Positions 42,760 through 53,500 of a stretch of 64,000 nucleotides of DNA are shown in pieces; position 1 is the stretch's first letter, and each line of letters begins with the position of its first letter. The DNA is from Falciphora oryzae (Eukaryota > Ascomycota > Sordariomycetes > Magnaporthales > Magnaporthaceae): positions 97,778-161,777 of the forward strand of contig JNVV01000042.1 of the NCBI GenBank assembly GCA_000733355.1, read 5' to 3'. Position numbers and translations under genes: made by a program. The notes below the pieces were generated by a model that was given only the letters and a program-made list of their open reading frames with translations, was not told the DNA's origin and did no database searches.

Positions 42760-43952
42760 TTTTTCTTCTCCTCGGGCCTTTGCTTGCACCGCCTCGAACT
42801 CGGATTTTGTCCCTTCGCTCGGCGCCGTTCGCATTCTTTCCCACCACCCCTCATGAAATTTTCGGTGCGAGAACTGGCCCGTGCACTCTCGTGCGGGAGG
42901 CTGAGCCAATCAACAGGCGCAGTCTTCATCGCCGACTGCCTGCATTCTGCCCCTGAACCCCTGAATGGCACGCTCTTGACATCGCTGGATTTGCTTAGAT
43001 GATAGCTGTTGCGTAGCTGGCCTCGGAAAGGTTGAGCAGTAAGCCCCGGACAAGAAGCAGCCAAATTGGTGAGGAGAACGGCCAGAGAAGAAATGTAATA
43101 GGAGGAAGGATGAAAGGAATGGTTTCGGATCTAGGATTTGGTTGGATAATGCGAGATGGCCGCCTGCACCGCCTGCGGAGCCACGCTCTTGGCAGTGAGA
43201 TTTGTCGATCAGCGCCATCGCACCGGCGATTGCGAGCTGTGCTTGCACAGGATGCGCGACCAAGCGGGAGATCCGCTGCGGCGTGGGCAATGGATGCCTT
43301 TGGCTATAGTAATTCCGCACGCGACTGTCTGTAAACACGGGCTCTATCGGGTCTGCATTCACTCACTGCGCGGCCGAGGGAGCGATGTTGGCGGCCAGGC
43401 AGTGACATCAATTCCGAGCTGCCTAGCGTGGCGCTGTCAGTCCGGAGCCACCACCATGCATCTCCGCCGCCGCCAAAGCGGCTTGGCCCGACCTCACTGT
43501 ATCGTGAACCCCAGATGCCTGCTACAGCCTTCAACCACCCAGGATTGGACGCCTGGATGGCGACAAGCAGCACACACCAAGCTTACTGTAGGCTCTGCGA
43601 GCTCGATGTATATCAACCGAGCAGATCGATCGTCAACTCCAGGTCAGATTCGTTATCATCATCATCATCACCTACAACATCTTCGACAACACCATCTCCA
43701 ACACCATTGTCTACAATACATCCACCTCCAACGTCACCGTCGATAGCCTCACCACCAACCACATCGCCATCGACAACATCTTCGACAACACAACCATCTA
43801 CGACATTACCCATCCAACGGCTTTAAGAACACTATCCGGGCAGTCTTTTTCGATTAACCCCTGAGTTCTTCCGCCATCATCGACGCTTTCCCACCAATCT
43901 AACGCGCAGCCTACCGCACTAACACCACAAGTCTATACACCATACTAACACA
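42760..43952. other. Divergent intergenic region
   Basis: It separates the methyltransferase from the multipeptide precursor and should hold both promoters. It contains the G-poor repetitive tract listed separately. No gene is supported. Confidence 0.45.
43650..43815. repeat. G-poor trinucleotide-like repetitive tract
   Basis: Starts with a run of ATC repeats and continues as degenerate AAC/ACC/ATC/TCC triplets with almost no G on the plus strand. One plus frame reads as Asn/Ile/Thr/Asp-rich repeats (NIFDNT occurs twice) without a usable ATG. It looks like an expanded and mutated microsatellite in the promoter of the precursor gene. Confidence 0.6.
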
Positions 43953-45509
43953 ATGAAGTACCAGACTTTCGGCGCCTTCTTCCTGGCCTTCGCCCTGCCA
44001 ACTTTGGCGGCGAACCTGGAGCAGCCCGCCGCTGAGATCGCTGAGACCCCCGACGCCGCCGTGCAGGAGCAGAACCATGACCTGGAGCGCCGTATCGCGC
44101 CCGTGATTCCCATCCTGGCCACCCTCTTCGGCGGGCTGCTGGCCGGTAAGAAGAGCGGTAAGCGCGACCTCGACGGCGCCGAGGCTGACACCGCCGATCA
44201 CGAACTGGAGCGCCGCATCGCTCCCGTGATTCCCATTCTTACCACCATTTTCGGCGGGCTCCTGGCCGGCAAGAAGAACGGCAAGCGCGACCTCGACGGC
44301 TCCAACGATGCCGACGCCGCCCTCGCGGAGCTGGCCGACGCGATCGAGCGGGAGTCTCACCTGGACCGTCGCCGCTTCGCCCCCGTCTCCCGTCGCTCGC
44401 TCGACGGCGCTGACCAGGCCGACGCCGAGGCGGCGCTGGCCGAGCTGGCCGACATGATCGACGCCCAGTCCGACGCCTCCCTGGAGCGCCGCCGCCTCCG
44501 CTTCCCCTTTTACCCCAACCTCCCCGCCGTGTCCCCGATCCTCCCCCCGGGCTGGGACAAGAACAGGAACGGCCGCCGCTCCCTGGACGAGGCCGACGCC
44601 GACGCCGTGTACGCCGAGCTGGCCGACATGATCGCCGCCGACGACGCCGGCTCGGACGCCGCCCTGGAGCGCCGCTTCCCCGTTTACCCCATCGGCCCCG
44701 TCACGCCCCCGATCTTCCCCCCGTACTGGAACTGGAACAAGAACAAGAACAAGAACGGCCGCCGCTCCCTCGACGTCGCCGACCACGCTGACGCCCACCT
44801 GGACCGCCGCTTCCTGCCCATCTTCACGGTCCTCAAGAAGTTCCTGGGCAAGGGCAAGCGCGACCTCGACTCCGGCGACGCCCACCTGGACCGCCGCTTC
44901 CTGCCCATCATCGCCGTCATCAAGAACCTCCTCGGCAAGGGCAAGCGCGACCTCGAGAGCGGCGCCGACGCCGACGCCGCCCTCGCCGAGCTGGCCGGCG
45001 CCATCTCCGCCGGCGGCGAGGGGGCCACGCCTGACGGCGGCGGCGCCCTGCAGCGCCGCATCGCGCCCGTGATCCCCATCCTGACCACCATCTTCGGCGG
45101 GCTCCTCGCCGGCAAGAAGAGCGGCAAGCGCGACCTCGACGGCGCCGAGGCTGACACCGCCGATCACGAACTGGAGCGCCGCATCGCTCCCGTGATCCCC
45201 ATTCTTACCACCATTTTCGGCGGGCTCCTCGCCGGCAAGAAGAGCGGCAAGCGTGACCTGGAGGGCGCCGAGGCCGAGGCCGCGCTCGCCGAGCTGGCCG
45301 ACATGATCGAGGCCGACCCTTCGGCCCTGGGCCGCCGCGACGATGAGGCTGCTGCCGCCGAGGAGCAGACCACCTCGTCGCACCTGTCCAGCGCCGACCT
45401 CGCCGACATCATGGCCCCGGTCCTGGAGCAGGCTGCGGCTGCGGACGAGACGGAGAAGCGCGACGAGACGGTCGCCCGCATGCGGGTTGCCCGGGGCGTT
45501 GTGGTCTAG
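43953..45509 (+). CDS. Multipeptide secretory precursor with nine dibasic-flanked segments (Kex2-processed repeat protein)
   Basis: An intronless ORF of 518 residues. Residues 1-20 are a signal peptide. Nine segments follow, at 48-71, 89-112, 141-148, 181-209, 242-271, 287-303, 316-332, 370-393 and 411-434. Each is preceded by an L[EDQ]RR sequence, ends in KR or RR, and is followed by [DS]L[DE]. They are separated by acidic Ala/Asp/Glu spacers. Four segments are near-identical (IAPVIPIL...FGGLLAGKK...GKR). Two others share FLPI...GKGKR. Two are Pro/aromatic-rich and end in NGRR, and one is only eight residues. Cutting by a Kex2-type protease in the Golgi, then carboxypeptidase trimming, would release hydrophobic cationic peptides. 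Known precursors with this architecture include Ustilago Rep1, Candida Ece1 and the dikaritin RiPP precursors. No UstY-type (DUF3328) gene is nearby, so a linear surface-active or membrane-active peptide set is more likely than a cyclic RiPP. Function is inferred. Confidence 0.85.
   Translation: MKYQTFGAFFLAFALPTLAANLEQPAAEIAETPDAAVQEQNHDLERRIAPVIPILATLFGGLLAGKKSGKRDLDGAEADTADHELERRIAPVIPILTTIFGGLLAGKKNGKRDLDGSNDADAALAELADAIERESHLDRRRFAPVSRRSLDGADQADAEAALAELADMIDAQSDASLERRRLRFPFYPNLPAVSPILPPGWDKNRNGRRSLDEADADAVYAELADMIAADDAGSDAALERRFPVYPIGPVTPPIFPPYWNWNKNKNKNGRRSLDVADHADAHLDRRFLPIFTVLKKFLGKGKRDLDSGDAHLDRRFLPIIAVIKNLLGKGKRDLESGADADAALAELAGAISAGGEGATPDGGGALQRRIAPVIPILTTIFGGLLAGKKSGKRDLDGAEADTADHELERRIAPVIPILTTIFGGLLAGKKSGKRDLEGAEAEAALAELADMIEADPSALGRRDDEAAAAEEQTTSSHLSSADLADIMAPVLEQAAAADETEKRDETVARMRVARGVVV
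44161..44288 (+). repeat. Direct repeat copy A within the multipeptide precursor
   Basis: It encodes an acidic spacer plus the second IAPVIPIL-type segment. It matches 45127-45254 with only about three differences in 128 bases, including at silent positions. Confidence 0.85.
45127..45254 (+). repeat. Direct repeat copy B within the multipeptide precursor
   Basis: Copy of 44161-44288, offset 966 bases (322 codons). Shared unusual AT-ending codons (ATT CTT ACC ACC ATT TTC) show a recent duplication or gene conversion at DNA level. Confidence 0.85.
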
Positions 45510-46765
45510 GTTCGTCCTGGCTTTTCCTTGCAAATTCTTTTGGATTCCTCCCCTTTTCCCTTGGTTTCCTTTTGTGCTTCATGCGCCGGCGTTTGGGTTT
45601 AGCGATGATTGCTTCTTTCTCCCATTTTGGATCGGATATCGTGGGAAGCGACGGCGTTTTGGATTCTTCGGCTGGGTTTGGTTGCATTTCATGGCGTTAT
45701 CACTTTCCTCTATCATCTTCAACATGAACAATTCATGACTATACTTCCCATCCAAGACGTGAGTGTACCTTCTATGTGATGACATCCAATGCCAACTGTC
45801 CTACCAGTCTCATAAAATTATACCATGACTAGAGATAATTAGTCTCGGGGAATATCTCGTAGATTATCAAGAAGTGAATAATAGATCTGATTCTCCTGAC
45901 GCTAGCCGGGGACTATAAATTCTACTGGATTGTGAAAGAGGCTAACTCTTAGCCTGCACTTACATCCTCTGCCGATCACTTCCTCGTTGGCGGCACGAGA
46001 AATAAACCTTACCTTTTTGACAATCAGGCTGCTCTTTCCTAGTCTGTCCAAACAGAGCTCACATCTGGTATCATCCCTAACCACGCCGCCAATCCGTATA
46101 CTCCAACTACATTATAGACAAATTCTTCCTTGACAGCCAAAGGCTTTGAACCCCAAAGGTACCTATGCCAGGACCCTGAGGCTCGTGGGCTGTGTCGCGC
46201 CAGTCTCCAAGGCTCAGCCACAGGGCCTACGGTCCAGGCTGCAGCCCCGTGCTCGCCCATAAAAGTCAATTTACTGCGCCCCTTCTTCTTCTGTGGCGAA
46301 CATAACCCCCTCTTTGGCCCGGCCTGGAGCCGTGCAGAGTTTTGTCCTGAAGCAGGGACGCGGTAGAGCAATTGCATGTTGGTGCTATGGAGGCCAAGTC
46401 GAGACAAGCACGGACGAGGGACAGGCGTGGGTTACCTATGGCGACTGTTCTCCTCTGACTGCAGCTCCGGCTCATCCGTGGTGCCCGGACGTAAAACACG
46501 CATGTCTATCGCGTTCGGCTGCTAATTGGCCGGACGGAGGGATCAAGCCTTCACCGGTGGTGATCACGCCTTGGCGCGTCTGAGATAGCGCATGTTGTGC
46601 CGGCGTCCCCCGCTCTTCCACCGGGACGAGGACGATGCAAGCCAATCTGGCGAAAGGAAAATATTCTAATTAAATAAGTGGTATCTCTCTAAATTCGTGT
46701 CATCAGTCAGCTGGAACCGAAAGGCCTCCGCTGTCGGCGCCGCGGAAACAATACGCTCTCCCGGC
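45510..46765. other. Convergent intergenic region, no supported gene
   Basis: 3' flank of the precursor (T-rich from 45520) and of the hydrolase gene; locally AT-rich at about 45730-46120. Short frames only. Confidence 0.45.
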
Positions 46766-48039
46766 CTAGCTCAGGCGCTGGATCCAGTCGTGCAGCAGGG
46801 CCTGGATCTGGTTGCTGTTGCGCTCCATGAAGAACATGTGCCCGTTACCGTGGATCCCCCTGTCGCCGAGCTCGACGTGCTCCGTCTTGCCGCAGCCGGC
46901 CTGCTTCAGAAAGTCGGCGGTGCAGTAGTCGTACGGCATGTGGTACGACGCCTCGCCCGTCATGATCAGGATGCTCTTGTCGGCCAAGTTGGCCAGGCGG
47001 CGCGGCGTCGGGGTCTCCGCCTGCAGGACGCACTCGACCGTCGCATTGGCGACGCCGCGGTTGTCGCGCGCGGGGAACACCTTCTGCACCAGGTCGGCGG
47101 CCGGGTCGGTCACGGGCGGGTCGTAGGCGAGGGGCGCGTCGGTCAGGCCGTAGGGGCGCGCGGCCTTCTCGCTGAAGACGGCCTCGCGGAAGGGCGGGCC
47201 GGTGGGCTCGAGCAGGACGAGCCCCGCGGCGAGGGCCGGGCGGGCGTCGGCGATCAGGAGCGGCAGGATGCCGCCCTGGCTGTGGCCGACGAGGACGGAC
47301 GGGCGGCCGATGCGGTCGAGCAGGGCGGCGCCCGCGGCGGCCATGGTGGACTGCTGCAGGGTGGCGTTGTTGACGAACTGCACGTTGGACGAGTAGAAGG
47401 CGTCAAAGACCGGGTCGCCCATGACGCCGGGCCCGGGCCACTGGGTGTGGTTGACCGACTGCGGCCACAGCCTGTAGTTCTGCGGCGCCGTGAAGCGCTG
47501 CTGCAGCAGCTCGGCCGAGTAGGTCGACGGCGCCGCCGCGCCGTGCTTGGGCTGCCACGCCGACCGGGCCCGGAGCGTCTGGTCGACGACGTAGACCTCG
47601 TAGCCCTGCCGGATGAACTGGGACGCCCAGCCGCGGCCGCCGTCGGGCTTGTTGAGGAAGTTCTGCCGCGAGGGTTAGTTTCATCATGATTGCTCTAGAG
47701 GCGATGTAACGTCACGTGGAGACCGTGCTCGCAAAAATCTAGATGGGGTAAAGGCGAAATAACGGGAGAGAGGGAGCGAAATGAACTTACGGTGCCAGTC
47801 TGCGCCTGTCCGTGGATGAGGACAACCGGCGTGGTCCGGGTCACCCCGCCCGCCGGGAGAAGCTTCTCGACGTACATCTGGTCGCGGAAGATCTTGCCGC
47901 CGTTCCCATCATCCACGTACTGCCCTCCGGCGTAGAAGAATGTGCGGATGTACGGCACCTCCCCGTCTGTGCAGTTGCTGGCCGAGGCCGAGACGGTGAG
48001 GGACAGGGCCGCAGCGGTGGCGATGGCGAGGAAACGCAT
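46766..48039 (-). CDS. Secreted alpha/beta hydrolase (esterase-like)
   Basis: Two exons: 48039-47791 and 47662-46766, giving 381 residues; the intron is GT-AG (128 bases). The start [20 protein letters not shown] is a signal peptide. A strand-turn motif [12 protein letters not shown] ends exon 1 and supplies the oxyanion region. The nucleophile elbow is GHSQGG (Ser about residue 210), and the catalytic His lies in [12 protein letters not shown] (about 356). The acid residue is probably in the [11 protein letters not shown] region or shortly before it, but I cannot fix it. NATLQQ and NCTDG are possible N-glycosylation sites. It resembles fungal and bacterial secreted esterases of the alpha/beta hydrolase-1 group. 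The substrate is unknown. Confidence 0.87.
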
Positions 48040-49253
48040 CGTGGCTGTCCGTCCGCCTTGGATTTCTCGTCGGACTGGTGCTGCCGCTGAGCCGGGATGG
48101 GATTGCTCGCCTTGGACGTGGCGCCAGAGCAAAGTCAAAGCAGGCGACGGTAAGAGCTGAAACGACTCAAGCCAAGTTTGTCCAGGACCGGGGCGGCAAC
48201 ACGGCACTCACAGACCTGACTAGGCTGGGAGGGGCGCAAACGACAAACAGACCAGGATGTCTGTTCGAAACAGGCGCGCCGCCAGCAGTCAAGCGATTCG
48301 GCCGTCAAGTAAAAAAGACCGACTACGGTGAGTGAGGTGGTAGCGAACGAAAGACCGCGATGCGACACTGATCGGCTGGGCCTCCCCCGGCGATCCAGCG
48401 GCGCGCTAGCGGGGGATTTAAGTTCGGCCTCGACAACAAGAGCTCACGCTGCGTCGCTCTCGAGCAGAGTGGCACGACGCAATTTCACGCGCCGTGGGTG
48501 GACACCTGTCGAACACATTGCGTTCCCCATCGTGCATCTCCCGCGCCGCCGGTAGCGACTTTCGCCGGCGACAGCACTTTAAAAGTGTCGCAGCCTGGGG
48601 GCCCCCAGACGTGGGCGCGACCTCCAGCCAAGGTTTGATGGCGGAGCCAAGATTAGAACAGCAAAGCCATTTTGGGCATGAAAAAGGGGCAAAGAACATT
48701 GACAGAAGCGGTGGGCTGGGGCCAGCCTGGTCGGGATGTTGACTCGCGTGCGGCTCAAAACCTGGACCTGGACCCCTGGCGCGGAAAAAAAAAAAAAAAA
48801 AACCATGTGTGCCGATTCCCTGTTCTTGGGCTCTTGAGGCCGTGAGGCTGCCCAAAGTAGAGTGTGGGATGCAACCGTGGGATAAATGCCACCAGTGTGA
48901 GCCACCAGTCGTGTGAGTTTGTGTGGGGGACCATGTTGGGTCAAACTCTGGACGCAATTCACACTGCCCCCTCTCCGACATGGACATGGGTGAGAAGTGC
49001 CGGGCCAAGCCGCAAGCTCGGCATACTGCCGTCCTATATATGTCGAGAGGGCGGCATGCCACCTTGCCATCGTCGCCCGCCTGTCCTCCACTATCAATAC
49101 CGATATTAAACGAGACGATCTGTCGGATATGAGGTATAGTCGATAAGTGCGGGGGACGACGGCGACGACGACGACGACAAGCAACGAACGACGATCGATA
49201 CCGAATACGGACAACTCGGGCAGCTGCAGCGCCCACCACCGAAAGCCGCAGCC
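48040..49253. other. Divergent intergenic region
   Basis: Promoters of the hydrolase (minus) and the SAT4-type gene (plus). It contains a long A run at about 48785-48802 and a GAC/ACG-rich repeat at about 49155-49180 in the leader of the downstream gene. No gene is supported. Confidence 0.45.
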
Positions 49254-50562
49254 ATGGGCGACCCTACCCTCCTGATCCACTGGATCTTCAGCTGCCTGGC
49301 CCTGCTCATCATCTTCACGCGCCTGCTGTGGCGCAAGGTGGCCGGCCAAAAGTACAACGCGGGCGACTTCCTGAGCGTGGGCGCCGCCGTCTGCGTGCTC
49401 GCGCGCCTGGCCATCATCCACGTCGTCCTTGTCTGGGGCACCACCAACGTCTCCAGGGCGTACCGCCAGAACCACGTGTTCGGCGCCGGCGAGATCTACC
49501 GTCGCGAGATCGGGAGCCAGCTCGCACTGGTGAACAGGGTCTTTTACAACTCTTAGTGAGTGCCGCCTCATGCGAAGGGGGGTTTGAGAGCCAGGGGTGG
49601 GTTCGTAGAAGCTTGGCTAACACGCGGGATGTTTGCGCTGGAACAAAAGTCTCTGGCTGCAGAAGCTCGTCCTCCTCGACGTCTACCGCCGCCTGATCAA
49701 GAACCTGTGGTACGAGCGCATGTGCATCTGGACGTACCTGGCCGTCTTCTTCGCCACCTACGTCGCGGTCCAGGTCACCACCTTCAGCGAGTGCAACCCC
49801 GTCCAGCTGTACTGGCAGGTCGTCCCGGACCCGGGCGAGTGCGCGCGCGCGCAGGTGCAGCTGTTCGTCGTCGGCATCACCAACGTCGCCACCGACGCCA
49901 TGCTGCTGGTCCTGCCGCTGCCCATCGTCTTCTCGATGCAGTCGGCCTCGTGGCGCCGCCGCGCCCAGCTGTTTGTGCTCTTCACGCTCGGCATCTTCAT
50001 CATCCTCATCACCCTCATCCGCCTGCCCATCAACTCGATGAACGCCGACAGCCAGATCAGCCGCACCACCTGGGCCAGCACCGAGCTGCTGGCCGCCGCC
50101 TTCGTCGTCAACGCCCCGACAATCTGGGGTTTGTGGAACAAGCGGCGCCAGGCGACCAGCTATGCCAAGTCGCTGGGCAAGGACGGCGGCGGCACCGGAA
50201 ACAGCGCCAACACCACCGGGTCCGGGTCGGCCCGGAGCAGGCCCGACCGCTCCCTGAACCGGGGGTCCGTGGGCCGGTTCTACGGCCGCGACGCCACCGA
50301 GCTGGCCGCCCTGGGGGGGACCACCGAGAGCAGCGAGCTCGTGCTGGGCGTCGGGAACATCTCGACCGTCGCGCGCGGGCCCGGCAGGGACGAGGACGAG
50401 GATCGCGAGCTCGAGCTCGAGTCCTTCCCCGTGAACACGGGGCTCCGGCGACAGCTGTCGACGAGGGACGGCATCACCCGGACCAGGGAGGTCATTGTGA
50501 CCACCGAGGTGGACCGCACCCTGTCGACCAAGTCCAGCCGGCAGGAGATTCTGAAGCGTTGA
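49254..50562 (+). CDS. SAT4-type (rhodopsin-domain) integral membrane protein
   Basis: Two exons: 49254-49555 and 49650-50562, giving 404 residues; the intron is GT-AG (94 bases) and joins YNS-YLWLQKLVLLDVYRRL. Seven hydrophobic helices fill residues 1-265. Family features are the Tyr/Trp-Lys helix 3 region, a loop Cys pair (ECNPVQLYW and GECARAQVQLF), NVATDAMLLVLPLPIVF in helix 5, and RTTWASTELLAAAFVVNAP in helix 7. The C-terminal tail of about 140 residues is polar, Ser/Arg- and acidic-rich, and likely cytoplasmic. This is the large fungal family related to the Pth11-like receptors. It lacks an N-terminal CFEM domain, so a specific receptor role is unproven. Confidence 0.87.
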
Positions 50563-53500
50563 GCACGGTTCCCAGCATATTTCCCCCGGCGTATAGTTTA
50601 TAGAATAGATTTGGATAGCGATGATACCCCTTTAGTTACATTTTCAACAGACATGCGGACCGTCGGCCCCTCTCGATATGTGGGGATGATCTCCAGGTCA
50701 CAGTGACACCCGAGTGGTGCTCCCGAATACGACCCAACGCTACATTTACACCCAACGGCTCCAGAATAACATCAAGGCGACCGACGGTGGTCCAGTGTGT
50801 AATTTCGGCCAGCACGTTCAGACCTGGGGAATGTTCGCTGGATGGCATGTTAGATTCCCATCATCAGCGCCGAAACAAAACTCCTTTTTTTTTTTTTTTG
50901 TTATCTGCTTCAATCCTTTTGCCGTCAGTATCCTTTTTCGCCGCAGTTAGCCCGTTGCTCGCTCCGTGCAGCAGCAGCCTTGCGTCGTTTTCCCTAGGGA
51001 TCCAGCCCCCGCCGCCGCCACCGACGTGATCTCCAGGCCAGGGTCCCAGCCTAGACCCTAGGTTCCCGCCGCACGGCGTTGTCCAGCCGACGACTTGACA
51101 CATGGCCCCTCGAGAGGGGAAGCTTTCCCATCCGCATACAGCTGTCTAGAGCTTCTCGTAATCTGCACGGCTGCGAGCAATATGGTTCAGGCATCCTCAC
51201 AGCCTCGCGCCCAGCCGCATCCCCGCTCCGGTTACGAGCAGAGGGGCTATGTCGGCAGATATTATGCTTTTTCTCCGCTTAGACCGAGATCACGCCTTTT
51301 GACTTTACACGCCTGCTTCAGTCACTCCCTTGATAGTCCTCCGCGAGTGAGTTCCGAGCCGCAGCCTCAAAAAACCTTTGCCTGCTAATTTTTCAACATA
51401 TATCGAGGTAAGCGAGAGGCGAAAGCTTCGTTCAGTATGGAAGAAAGGTCCGGTCGGGACTCAACAGGCTCAGGGGGAGAAAGATACGAGAATCTAGCGA
51501 GAGGGAAAAAGGCAACTACTAGACACTGCCTGCTTGTGTGGAGGCCTGGCCTACGAAGCTCACGATAGCTACCTNNNNNNNNNNNNNNNNNNNNNNNNNN
51601 NNNNNNNNNNNNNNNATACGCGGCTCCTACCGTGCTGCCATAACCCCGCCGTCTATGTGCAGTGGCAAGATGTGGTTGAGCAAAAGCCCGCTCTGGGACC
51701 ATGCACAGAATAGACTCCTCCAGCTAAGGCCGTCCCCGCCCTCTAGTGTTGCCAGGTCGGTCAGCTCCGGTGTCATTGGCGGAGGCTCACAGCCGACATG
51801 GCCGGTATTGTGCCAACACGCACCAACAATCTCAGGCGGGAAACGATCGGGTGTTAAGACGGCAGCATCGCTAGCAATATCAGAGCCTAATTACACGCCC
51901 CGGCAGCCCAGGTGCACCTCGTCCTCGGGTCCGACGAGCAGGGTTCTCCTATTCCAGCCCTGAGCCTAAGGATGCTGGAAGGCATCTGAGAGAAAGGAAA
52001 GGGGGGGTGTGCTGATATCGTGGCGCGCAGATTCTCACTCAGCCTGCACGATCACACACGCACACACATCCCTCCAGAGTTCTGCCTCTTTCCCACCTGC
52101 CGGCGGCACTGCGGAACGACCAGGTCCGGGCACGGTAAGAATGTTGCGGTGTACAGGAGGCAGGGCAACCAACGACATGCGGGCCGCGCCTTGCGCGCCA
52201 GTAAAAAAAAGGTCCCTGGGGGCCGGATCGGTCGTTTATCGTCCGCGTGCGTGTGTTACGATCTTCCGAACTCTCCGCCATACCCGGCAATCGGACCCTA
52301 GTGTTTGGCCACGCGTGTAAAAGAGAGAGAAGAAAAACAAGCGGATATTAAAGGAGCAGGTCCAGTAGGAAGGTTGAGCAGAGATGCGCTGCCAACAAAG
52401 GAGTGCAGCGGCAAAGACCCAACAGCCCTGCGGGACGAAGGAGCAAGGCGTGATAGGGTCAGACTCGTGGCTCCCTGCTCGACAGAAACCGGGTTTCGAA
52501 ATTCCATCCCCTGCAGCGCCGCTAGAAGGTTGGTCCGGGGCGTCGGGAGAGAGGTGGATCCAGAGAAAAAAAGACGGTCACGCTTTGGGCAGAAGAAGCC
52601 AACGGGATGCTGCAGCGTGGGCTTCAGCTTTACACCAGTTAGTTTATTTCACGTCGTTTCCAAACAAGGGGCCGGCCCCAAGAAGACCGTGAGGATCGGG
52701 ATGGAATATGGGGGATCGTAAAAGAGATATATAACAAGAAAAGCAAGGACGGAATCCCTCCCCTGGGGGATCGGCTCCAAGGACTAGATCCCCAGACCGC
52801 AGGTCGTGGTGCCGCCGCCAATTGGCACATTTCGTTAGCGCCCAAAGCAAAAAGCGTGGCTGTTGCATGTGGTTTGGTGCATCAAATAGCCTCTCCCCTT
52901 CCCGCTGCTTAGTGCTCGGCCGGACGCTCTGACGTAGCCCCAGCAGAACATGAGAGGGCGCGAAGAGCTGTCCGCCTCAGGACTAGATGGGACGGACGGG
53001 CGAATAGGGCGGGAGAGGCCAAACGTCCTAGGGGCCGGGGGAGAGGAAGCGCGCCGCGGCCACACGATGCAGAGCTCAGACAGACAAGCTGCCAGCGCTA
53101 CTTTTTTCTTCTTTGCTTTTCTTTCCGCTCCCGGCAGTGGAGGGCGGAAAATGGCGTCTTCGCGGCGGGATTCCGTCACCGTTACCTAGGAGGTCCATTC
53201 GGGGATTTCGGCTGGTGGCAGGGGGGACTCGAGGCCGCGACACACCCCACGCCTCCCCGGAGCCGCCGTCCCAGCTGCACGGGTCAGGTCACCTGGAGAC
53301 TGGATGCTCCGAGCCGGGCTCGGACCCGAGCGCCACCTTTAGGTGAAGCTCGGAATCGCCCAGGTTGCTCCCAGCAGAGACAGGAAAAAAACAAGACTTG
53401 AGACCAACGACGGACGGCCGATCGACCTATCCCCGATCGCCTGCATCGCGAACACGCGTCCAATTGCAGGGAGATCTCGTCCAAATTCCACAAGACGAAA

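Noticed and set aside
43953..45509. Idea that the precursor is a dikaritin/ustiloxin-type cyclic RiPP
   Set aside because: The dibasic repeat layout fits, but the segments lack a repeated short Tyr-containing core, and no DUF3328 (UstY-like) oxidase or tyrosinase gene is in the window.
30504..45509. Functional link between the Ste6-like exporter and the multipeptide precursor
   Set aside because: Ste6 exports prenylated CaaX peptides made in the cytosol; the precursor has a signal peptide and uses the secretory route. They are also 8.5 kb apart with unrelated genes between.
43911..45533. Minus-strand ORF of 540 codons opposite the multipeptide precursor
   Set aside because: A mirror of the repetitive gene. 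The plus strand has the signal peptide and regular dibasic boundaries; the minus strand has neither.
46697..47689. Plus-strand ORF of 330 codons
   Set aside because: Antisense to the alpha/beta hydrolase, which has the nucleophile elbow and catalytic histidine.
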